NCBI GenBank assembly: GCA_023974075.1
Contig: CM043797.1
Location: 28,475,523-28,539,522 of the forward strand
Source: Chaenocephalus aceratus
Lineage: Eukaryota > Chordata > Actinopteri > Perciformes > Channichthyidae
Direction: 5' to 3'
Length of the DNA stretch: 64,000 nt
Of this stretch, positions 27,709-64,000 are shown one piece after another. The notes under the pieces were generated by a model. That model worked only from the letters and a program-made list of their open reading frames with translations, was not told where the DNA came from and did not search any database. The stretch's first letter is position 1; every line of letters begins with the position of its first letter. The position numbers and the translations under genes were made by a program.

Positions 27709-30700
27709 GTTGTCTTGCTCATGAGTCACAATGTGATACAGCTGAATAGGCACATCACGTTCTTATGTTTGGAGTGAACAGTTTTAACTATTATTCAGTT
27801 TTGTTAGTGGCATTTGATGCTATGCATTGCTGACCATTTGACTGTGACAAAGTTGGCAGTAAAGAAGTAAACAGGAAGTGGGACACATCATCGCAATGTT
27901 TTCTCCAATCATTCAAACATGCTCACTGGTTAGAGTTTGCTTTGCCTCTAAAATTGTTGCCTGATTAAGCAACAGTATTATTGTTTTAATATAAAAGCAC
28001 CCAGTGTGCAGAGAAAGATTATAGAGGCATCAGCATTGGTAACACATTTCAGTTGCCCATTGTTCATTCTATATATGTAAGTTGCCTGTCAAGAAGAGTA
28101 TTCACAGATGAATATACTGCCCACTCGATCTCCCTCTCACATCCCTATACAGTAAAACCTCTGTCTCTCTGATCACTGTTGCAATGTTAATTCATTTAGG
28201 GGCTGAATGCCAAATGCATTTGTGTGCCAAATACGTCACATCAAGTCAACATGGCTGTACTTTTCATTTTTAAAGGCTGCTCTTAATGCGACAGAGGAAT
28301 ACATCCTCATCCATAGCACAGATTCTGCTTGACTGCTGATTCCACTATGCGTTTTCTAATGCTGCCTGTTAATTATTCACTATGAATGAATGACTAACTA
28401 GGATATTCCCTCTATTCTTCGGTCTTATCTTTCTAAGAGTCTTCATTTGTATATATGATCATCCGCTATACCAGTGTATTGAAAATTAATAGTAACAAAA
28501 AAGAAACTCTTCTCACCTTCAGATGACTTTAGAATACATATGTTTGTAGACTCAGGGATTCACTGTTATTTTATTCTTTTAAATGTTATGTCCTATCATA
28601 ATAAAAGAAAAGAAAATAATATTTATGGTGTAAAAGAACCCATTTGCAACATAAAAAGGCTAAATACACAACATAACCTACAGTCGGAAGTATGCTGATG
28701 CCAAACAACATGAATCAAGATCCATCCTTAAATTCTCTTAACTGGGATATTAATTTGTTCTTGTTTTCAATGTTCTTACCAGAAATAATTACCATCCAAC
28801 TTTTACTACAATAAGCTAAGTAAGTACCCACCTACCTATTACTCATACTGTAGCAGCCCTCACCGATTCAAAAACGTTAAGCCTATAGATATCATTTTAA
28901 CATGTTATATAAATTCTCTTCCCACACAGTTGTCATGAACAGGCACATTTGCAATATAGACCAAAACTGTTTTGTTTTTTTATCAGGTTGTAAATGTTTA
29001 TTTCTGCTGTAAAATTGGACTCATTTACATGGATTTATGAAGATTGACTCGTTTTTTAAGCCAGCTTTGAGTGGCCATTGGGGATCTTCAGCAATGTAAT
29101 ACCACCTTGGCTTCAGTGCCTGGATTTTGCTGCATGTTTCTGACACTCTCTCTTGTATCAGTTATATAGTGAAGCATTTGTTGAAATGGAAAGGAGTGAG
29201 GCCAGAATGAGATGACAGAATTTAATTGGTCATTATTAACATTTTCAAACTGATTAAAACATATTCCTCTGTTGCCAATCAATTGGTTTGGTTTGTCTTA
29301 ATGTTACTCGTTTGTTCCAAAGACGCTTTAATCAGCCTTGTCTGTAGCTTCAAGAAAAGGGTCTTTACCACTCTTAAGAACTCATGATTAAATCGTGATG
29401 TGACAACAATTAAATTGTTTCCTTCTTTTTATGTTAAATGAAACCCTCTCTCGATCCACAGAACAATTCACTTTATAATCTATTGACATTATAACCAGCC
29501 TTCTTCTTACTAATTACTTTCACAAGGCACCATCAAAGATTAACACTGTTATGTTGTTTATTACGGGGATTAAAAAAGTGTTGCAATGTAGGACAGTCGG
29601 TGGTGTCTATTATGGTTTGCATTAATTATAGTAATGTTTTCCCATGACAATGTTGTTATGCAGAAGTCTACAGTTTTTTTCATGTTAAATATTTTTAGAT
29701 TTTCATCATAATTGTACCCACTGAAACCCCCAGTCGCCATTCATGTGAAGGCTCGTATGAACTGCTCTCATAACATCTTCCACTAGTGATAATACTTAAT
29801 ACATGACTGCCTCCCTGTGGTCTAGAAGCAGAAGCAAAACAAATATCAGACCATTTGTTCACAGTGTGCTGTTGAAAAACTGTGTTAGTAAGGATCATTT
29901 TATTCTTTAATACAAAATTAATTTTAGGCAAAGTTTCACGTTTGTTATATAGGCTTAAACGGTTCTATCTGAAAGGCCTTATATTTTTATAACTCACTAA
30001 AATACTGAGAGCCAAAGTAGATGGATATTTTCTGCCCATGTTCATGAACTCCGATGCTTACCTGCCTGACTGCCTGGAGACTCTTTAGCTCTAAAAATAG
30101 TACAGAGGTCTTGAAATAAAAAACACTTTTCCCTTGGCAAGGTCAGGTTTGTCTTTTGGCGTACATGCTGTCTGACATCACACACTCTGAATGCCATCAA
30201 AGTATGCATGGATTCATAAAAAGAACAGGGATAGAAACATATTCTTCGCAGACAGACACACACATGAGGTTCACACACATGTTACCTTTACTGTAATCAT
30301 TCATGCACACCGCTGTGACTGAGCAATGCACTGCACCTTATAGTTTAGTGGTGTGTCAGGAACTGTAAAACATTACAGTGTGCAAGCAGACACATGTATT
30401 TGCCAGACAGCTAGTCTGCATTTACTGCTTGTTATTCTTGTTGTTTTAAGATGTACCGTATGTGCAAAACTGGCACATTTTATATTTACATTGATTCTAT
30501 TCAATGGTTATATAAGAAAAACAACAACTCTTAAAAGATGCGTGTGGCAGTGTTACAATGTAGTCAATGAAGTCTTCATATAATGTAGATACAAAGAGTT
30601 GGAAAACCAGATTTTATGATGTGCCCAATCTGGAGTTCAATCATTTATTTTTCTCATTTGGCAAATGTTATTCTGACATTTGTATGTAAACTGATTATTT

Positions 30701-31191
30701 TCCTTATCATAAATATGTTATTTGTTTATTAATTACAGTTTTGCCTCTGAAATTACTTAACTGAAATGAAGGGGGAGAACATGTTCACTTTACTGAGCAG
30801 TGATAATTCTATCGAGAGTATAATTGTCGGCACTTAAATATGTTTGTAGTCTGTTTTGTTTCCTTCTTTCCCTTGACAATATTGAACTTAAAAAGGCAAG
30901 CCAGTTGGACTTTCCCTTCCTCTAAAACAAATGTTCTTTCCCATGGTAAAAATCTTGCTTTAATCCCACAGATTTCTAAAAATCAGTCGTGTATTAGTGG
31001 AGTGTTATTGGAACTCTCAGAAACCAAACACAAGCAGAGCCATACAGTGGGAAAAATAGTTTCATGATTAATATGTGTCTGTTCTCACAGCTGTAGAGAA
31101 GCCGGTGTTGATCAATGTAAGCCTTCATTCCTCAGATCACTATTGGCAGAGAATAATAGAGAAGAGCAAGGCTGTCATTTTGCAGTACATC
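27709..31191. other. No gene seen; AT-rich downstream flank of hhipl1
   Basis: No splice-bounded coding segment, RNA gene or repeat family was recognised. Open frames are all under 80 codons and lack motifs. Confidence 0.5.
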
Positions 31192-31197
31192 TTTATT
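31192..31197 (-). terminator. hhipl1: Candidate poly(A) signal AATAAA for the SRCR form
   Basis: The coding strand reads AATAAA about 605 nt after the exon-B stop; a second hexamer lies at 31231-31236. Either would define a 3' UTR of roughly 0.6 kb. Confidence 0.4.
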
Positions 31198-31801
31198 CAT
31201 ATCACAGTCTTTATATAAAATAGGAAACCTTTTATTACATTCATCATTCAGAATGTCCAGCATTTCCTTGTTAAAACTCTTGAGATGTGTTCATCTTAAA
31301 ACTACATTAAAAAAAGGTATCAAAATGCAAATATAAGAAGCTGTTTGAGAAAAAGAAAAGACCTGCTTGAGATGATACAAAAATACAAATATATTCTCTT
31401 AGGACACACCTGACTGTCTAACAGGATCTGGTGTCTGCCACATGTAAGTATGTAAACAGAAAACACTTCAAAAGTAGGATTCAAGTTACTCCGACACTCA
31501 CTCATTCCTTATTGACCTTTTAAAAAAAAAAATCTCATAAAAAACATACATATGTCTTCTGACATATGAAACATGAATATGTATAAAAAAATACAATTCA
31601 TAGACATTTAAGCAACCTGTCCAACCTCACCAACATTCATGCTTGAAAATAAAGCAGTCTGCAGTCATCTTTTATACTCTCTTCTAATACTTTTTTTCCT
31701 CATCCTGTTACTTCTTGTATGCAATACATAACACACATTCCTCCCCTGCCTCCTTGTTTCCTTTCCTTCCTATACTTTGTTCTACTTTCCTCTCCTCCAT
31801 G

Positions 31802-57927
<26,126 letters not shown>

Positions 57928-58783
57928 TCAGATCAGGACGTGTGCTGGAAGTAGAGACCAATGGATTCTCCAGGCACAAATCCAAATCTTATGTTAAAGA
58001 ACAGAGCCGGCCAACATTTGTATTTCATTAAATTGCCTCAAACATTTTCTTCAACCAACTCAGACACCATCAAACAAATGGCTTAGGATATTGCTTATAT
58101 TGATGTGCTGCTTGATTTTGGACTGAGTTACAGTATATGTAAACTAATTGTATTTGTATGGTTTATTTATGTTTCTTAAATGTCTCACATGCATAGGCCT
58201 ACTGGTAGCGATAATCATTTGTTATGTCCATTATGGATTGAAAGCATACATTTGTCTTATCAGAGCACTATTGGGATGCTAAACACTTTTTGAATTCATG
58301 AACAAGTCTTTCAAAATGATCAGGGGGAAACAGTTTTTGCGGTACATTGTGAGTTTTAGCAGACTATAGCAGAGGTTATCTATTCCTTGTTCCACAGTGA
58401 CATACGATGGCGTCAACATATCCAAATGTACACAGTCATCTTTGCTCACAGACTTTGGAAATCCACGCTTTCTGTGGTGCCTATGATTTTGTTTGTGATT
58501 GTGTGTTTGAGCTTGTATGTCGTGTAAAATGTAATCTCTACATTTCATTCGGCTCTGGTCAACAAACTCTAGCTATTGGCTATTTACTTCTCCAGTTTCT
58601 AGGATGTTATTAATGACGTCATTTGGGGTTTAATTTCACTCTGGAGACAGCTTTTCAGAAATGATACAGCTGTGTCTGTAATCAAATATATTCATTTCAT
58701 AGTCCCTTAAAAACAGCAATTGAACTGAACAATGAGCTGTATTTTTAGTGTTAATGAAATATCACATTCTATTAAACATATTG

Positions 58784-58912
<129 letters not shown>

Positions 58913-59563
58913 GCTACCATCTGTGTCTCATTATTGCCCAGCCACCTTTCAGATCAGAGAGTGACTCCCATCTGGCTGTTTGTCAGACACTTAATCACAG
59001 ATAGAAACATAATCTAGAGCCAGATGTTCCCCAGATTAAAAAAGATTGATGGGCACTTTATCATGTTATGTAACTTCATGGTTCATCACTGGTCTAATAG
59101 ATTACCATGACAAAGTGTTCATCATTCGACACTCTTTGAGGTTCCGGCATCTGATTCAAATATTAAACAAATGCACCAAAAAGTCCGAAAAAAAGAGAAA
59201 GGTGAAATAGGTGCCTTTTTAAAGTAGACTCCCCTCATGACATCAACTATTTTTGGTTCCAGACATAAAAGATAAAAGTTTCTGAAGCATGAACAAACAG
59301 GTATGTAACAATGAAGTAAATCACAGGATGTTCCAGGACATCGTCTTCCTGTATCGCAATATTACACAAGCTTTGTTATGACCTATGGAGATGAATATCT
59401 AAATGTTTTCAGAGCTTTATACAGCTGTTTATCCCTGATACTGAAAGCATGCAAAGCTGCTCTATTAACCCCTCAGAAGATTGTGCTTGAAAATTATCAG
59501 ATATTTCCCACGAAACAGCTAAAACACATTGTCATAGGCGAGTGAGTCAGCCCTTACTGGAAA

Positions 59564-59643
59564 ACACACTCACACACACTCAGACACACACACACTCAGA
59601 CACACACACACACACACACACACAGACACACAGACACACACAC
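59564..59643. repeat. Interrupted (AC)n microsatellite
   Basis: AC dinucleotides with ACTCAC and ACAGAC interruptions. Confidence 0.93.
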
Positions 59644-61612
59644 CTTAGCAATCAAGGCACCAAGCACACTGATTTTCAGAATGTGAGCGTTACCTTTTTT
59701 TTCTTTTCTTAGACAAACTTAAAACATAGGGTACTAGTTAAAACACACCTCAGTGTCATAGTACATACTTTATCTAGTTGCACTCTGTCAGTATTCTTAG
59801 TTTAAAATGCCATTTGCATCATAATTTAAACACGAGTTCCTGAGGCTTCTTCTTCATCATCAACATCATCACTAATCTAAACCTAATGTACAGTATACAA
59901 TGCCCTCCTGTGGACTGTCAGAGTACTGCAGAAAGTAGAGGATAATCCACCCATCTAATACAAATTGACAATGACAATATGAACAATGTTGCCACAAATT
60001 GCTGTTTAATATGGCAGTATAAACACATAATGTGTTTGTAAATACGAGGTCAGTTTTACCTACAAAGTGACCACCTGGACTCCTGCGGCAGGGTTTGCTG
60101 CTGCATAGAATTCCCTTGCCTCTGAGCCAATCTGACTGCCAAGGTGACAGTGCCTGCTAAGGTACGGCTAGAGAGCAGTTTGCCAAGAAAAACTAGTGAG
60201 CCAGGTTTCCATCATTATTTTCCACTGCCCTTCTCACACAATATCTTCACACATGTTTAATGTGTATCCATCTTAGTTCTGGGGAATGGTTTCTGGGTAA
60301 AATCTTGTTTATCTCACAGATAAGTCGGTAAGGTCAGGACGCCCGGCTCCCCGGACTGAGGGGTTATTTATATAAAATAATTTACCACAACAGTCTGGCT
60401 TCTATTAGGCTGTTACTTCGTCCAACGTCACTTTGTTTATCATTATTTAATCTGTTCCTCTTTTCCTGGCATGGCCCCTGTTCTGGATTACATGTTCTGC
60501 CAAAGAGATCAGAGATCACTGTTTTGTCGTAATGCAGCCAATGGTTTGTTTTATGTTTCCCTTCCAGGAGGAGCTTTTACAAGCTTGAATGAAGGCCAAG
60601 AGACAATTTAACTTTCTTGGTAAGAGATATCTTCAGGGTTTTTTGGTGATGACTCGCTATTTGGCCATAGGATAGATTAGATTATGTGATCCTCCCCTGA
60701 AGATATTTAGTTTGGAGTAAAGTTTAAATATACAGTGTATCTGTGTTCTTTTTCTAGCTCTTAGGCTGGTCATTGAAACCATTCACATTACTTTTATTTA
60801 TTTATTTTGACATTATATCTCCCAGCTGCCATATTCATCTATTTCATCCAAATAATGAAACTACTATTTCAGTAAAGCAAAAAAGGAAACATCTAAATAC
60901 CTATTCCTGTACATTTTAATATGTTTGGCTCGCTTACTGATGTGCCACAAATACAACCTCAAAACAAACTTCATTCAAACTGGAAATAAACTAAATTAAG
61001 CCGCCTTGGCAAGGTAATTACACTGTTGGAACAATCTCTGGTTTGTTAAAAATAACCCTTAGTCTGAGTCATATGTTTAAAAAGGCCGGCTCTACAGGCT
61101 GCTTATCCCCACTTTCTCTCTCTTTCCCTCCACAAAGCGCATGTCGATGTAATGTGACAGAAGTTGTCCAAAAAACATCATACTTACTGTGGATGTCGTA
61201 GTATGTCTGGTACCTGTTAGCTTTAACCACACAAGGTTATCAGCAGGTTAAGAGCAGTGAGTCAATGACGGTATCAAACAGTAAATACAATATTTAAACT
61301 AGTAGAGAACTGCAACAAAGAGAGGTCTTTAAAAATACAGTGATAAACTAAACACACACACACAAACACACGCACAACCAAACACAAGATCTCCCTGGCG
61401 AAGAGAAATCACTTTTGATACTGTATACAGTAAAGGAGATTCCTTTTGTCTGTTTGTTCATGTTTGCGTGTACAGGAAATGTTTGTCCCCATGTGTGCTC
61501 GTGAGTTCATTCATCTGCAGGCTGTGTGTTGGAGGATCTCACATCTCCCCAAAGACAGCCGTGCCTGGCAGGAACACAGATGGAGTGTCTGGGATAGCCT
61601 CAAGTGCACTCT

Positions 61613-61614
<2 letters not shown>
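59644..61614. other. No gene supported
   Basis: One segment (about 60569-60620) is bounded by TTCCAG and GGTAAG and could be a small non-coding exon, but it has no open frame with recognisable content. The rest shows nothing definite. Confidence 0.4.

Positions 61615-61666
<52 letters not shown>
61615..61666. repeat. (AC)n microsatellite
   Basis: About 52 bp of AC, bordering the telomere-like dispersed repeat. Confidence 0.95.
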
Positions 61667-61669
<3 letters not shown>

Positions 61670-61930
61670 CATGTATACATCACTTCAGGGGACATTACAT
61701 TGACTTACATGCATTTCCTGGAGACTTATCCTAACCTTAACCATAACCAACACATGCCTAACCCTAACCCTTACCCTAACCTTACCCTAATCCTAAACCT
61801 AACCAAGTCTTCACCCTAAAATTAATGATTCCCCTCATGGGGACCTCCAATGTGTCCCCGTAAGGGAAGCCAGTCCCCACACGTGACTATGTAAACAGAT
61901 GTAGGTCCCCACAAGTATAGTAATGCTAGA

Positions 61931-61931
<1 letters not shown>
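61667..61931. repeat. Dispersed repeat with degenerate CCCTAA units between two (AC)n arrays
   Basis: Contains GGGGACATTACATTGACTTA, then CCTAACCCTAACCCTTACCC-like units at 61731-61805, then CCCCACAAGTATAGTAATGC. It is the inverted counterpart of 11262-11428 and includes an outer part missing there. Confidence 0.85.

Positions 61932-61974
<43 letters not shown>
61932..61974. repeat. (AC)n microsatellite
   Basis: About 43 bp of AC closing the dispersed repeat unit. Confidence 0.95.
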
Positions 61975-61976
<2 letters not shown>

Positions 61977-64000
61977 TTATACAATGCTTTTCAAAATCCA
62001 CAGTTAAAAGAACACACTGAAAGGAATGAATGGTTATAATAAGAATAAGAAGAATTGCGCTTACCCAGAACTGTCTATCATTATTCTTTGCCATTGGGAC
62101 AACGAAATGGATTCATAAATCATTTGAGAAAGAAGGAAATTAGAGAAATAATGAATGACAGTGATTGGGGAAGAAGAGCGGTAGCGTGTGACACACTTTA
62201 GATATTGGAAAAAGATACGCAGAGAGAAAGACTTTCTCTCTACCACAGATTCTGCCTCTATTACTCTATGTCATGAGTCCATTAGTTCCATTCATTAATA
62301 CCATTACTGTATCTAATGGGACTGTTGTAACATGCAAAGACTACATTACTGTAAATAATGTCTAGAGATGTTTTAGAGAAAGCCAACATTCCCTTAAGAT
62401 CAAATTAATATGTAATGAGCCACTTGAAGAGCTCACATCATCTGTATATTCAGTGTAAAGTAGATTGATGTATCTTAAATCAAACACATACAAATATGCA
62501 ATCAGAAACACATTTAAAGTTTTCAAAAACACTCAATATAAAGAGTGTGGAGACAAATCAAGAAATGGGGTTTTCTTAAGAACTTAATGTGAGTAATACT
62601 GCCACTGCCTTTACAATACACAACATATAGTTTTATAACAAACATGTGCATTACAAAAGTTTTGAATTGTATTCATCAAGTCAGATTTAGATTATGTGAT
62701 ACTACTTTAGAAAAAAAAAGACAACATGAATTCATCCTTTCTTGGTCTGTGTAATGGAGCTGTAGGAAAGCCTTTGGTCATTATTAAGTCAGAAGAAGTT
62801 GATTCAAGATGAAACCACATTACTTTAAATTAACATTTAGTGAGCATCAGGAAGACAGCCTGTCATTACACATTTCCTGGTAGATATCAAAACCAACCAC
62901 TCACATTTCATCATTTCATTCATACTAATTAGAAAACCAATTATAAGAATATATCCCTAATAAAGTGTCACTATTTTTTAACCATTCTGTTTTCTACAAT
63001 TGTACTTGCCTTCCTCAAAATTGACATACTTATAAGAAAGGAGAGTGAAATTGGATTAACGTAAGCATTTAAATTGCCTTTGATATTATTTTATGATCGG
63101 TTCATTTAATATGGCTAACATTCTCTTGATATCAGCAAAGATAAAATACAAAGATTAAGAAAATTGATGATCTGCTGTACACGCTATGTAATTCACAAGT
63201 ACAGTAAAACTACATTATTTCTTTATAAGCTGCATGAGACAAGCAATCATCAACAAACATTGCACATTCTTACTACTTTAATAAGGTTACATTACATAAC
63301 TCATACAGTAGACAGGTCCACCTTAAAAACACTTCCTGATAGCTCCATGACCTTGGATTTACAAAGAGAGAAATTCCTCAAATAAAACTTAAAAGTAAGA
63401 TATAGAAGCAAGTAAAATGTAAAGTCAAACTCCAACATATACATATACATATATATACATTAACTCATAAAACCAAGAGGCTAAATTGTTTTACTGAAGT
63501 CCAATTACTGACTTAAGTATGTGTGAATAGGTAAACACTTACTACATTAGTAAGAAAATAAGACATGTGCTAGTTGCCATGCATGTTCAGTGAGGTACAC
63601 TGGTAGCATGTAGTCCATTTGTGCTGCTGCTAACCAAACAGTGCTGTCATACTGTGTCTGCTTCATATCTGCATCCAGCTATCACTATTTGTTTTAATAA
63701 AATCCTGATGTAAAGTGAGTGTACTGTGTGCATAGTACATGTATGTGCTTCATAACACATTGTTGTTCAACCATCTTTCAGATATAACACAGAGTGTTAT
63801 GTTTTTGCCGATTTGAACATGTTTGAGTACGTTAGCTTGTTGTATCACAAATACAAATTCATTATCCAGACCTTGACAAGTTTAATGGTTGTTCTGTTAA
63901 GTTTCATTTATTGTTTTTAGATAATTTTACATTAAAGGATAAAGGTTTATCACCAAACCTCTTCTTCGATTCAGTCCCATAGTGTCCACAGAAGGAATTG
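61975..64000. other. No gene seen
   Basis: AT-rich sequence with only short random open frames and a small ATATAC run near 63437-63460. Nothing was supported up to the window edge. Confidence 0.5.

Noticed and set aside
60569..60620. Possible small exon bounded by TTCCAG and GGTAAG
   Set aside because: It has no recognisable coding content or neighbouring exons; such pairs occur by chance.

Overview
The window is vertebrate DNA, almost certainly from a ray-finned (teleost) fish. It has spliced genes with GT-AG introns, long (GT)n/(AC)n microsatellites, and many transposon families of the kinds that fill fish genomes: hAT, TTAA-flanked MITEs and L2/CR1-like LINEs. There are no bacterial-style genes, CRISPR arrays, or rRNA/tRNA genes that I can recognise.

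Two genic zones are supported. (1) Positions 31.8-56.7 kb on the minus strand hold one complete gene that I identify as hhipl1 (hedgehog-interacting-protein-like 1). It has a signal peptide, a folate-receptor-like cysteine-rich domain, a GSDH-type beta-propeller spread over nine exons, and a C-terminal tail. I could define 12 common coding exons with exact splice sites and phases. They are followed by two different terminal exons that both accept the same phase-1 donor. One (34115-34605) encodes a Thr/Pro/Lys-rich stalk ending in a hydrophobic segment, giving a 788-residue form. The other (31802-32565) encodes a basic linker and an SRCR domain, giving an 879-residue form. The sequence therefore predicts a membrane-tethered versus secreted choice. 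(2) Around 9.2-10.4 kb on the minus strand lies a TUNAR-type microprotein ORF (52 or 55 aa). About 0.8 kb beyond it is a second 40-codon ORF with the same EER-L-A-LG-IG-LNL-FVY-YT core, a tandem TUNAR-like microprotein that I do not recognise as described.

The rest is intergenic or intronic and rich in mobile DNA. From left to right: a TIR element (0.26-1.3 kb); a LINE 3' fragment (1.5-2.46 kb); a TIR element (6.35-6.87 kb); a hAT with 8-bp target duplications and transposase remnants (12.36-13.53 kb); TTAA-flanked elements (13.85-15.0, 16.79-17.27, 26.05-27.7, 38.39-39.05 and 52.78-53.23 kb); a second hAT (19.2-20.09 kb); a MITE with perfect 51-bp inverted ends (20.35-20.81 kb); and a hAT nested in a MITE (26.41-27.50 kb). 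In the 14-kb first intron of hhipl1 lies a 7.4-kb element with about 427-bp terminal inverted repeats and a 6-bp target duplication (42964-50361). It carries a nested LINE with an uninterrupted 1090-residue endonuclease/reverse-transcriptase ORF and a 2A-like NPGP motif. An internal tandem duplicate supplies the empty site that dates and delimits the LINE insertion.

The most promising undescribed biology is the tandem TUNAR-like microprotein pair, the mutually exclusive hhipl1 terminal exons, and the long-TIR element. Large stretches (2.5-6.3, 20.8-26.0, 27.7-31.2 and 54-64 kb outside the listed repeats) show no gene that I can support.
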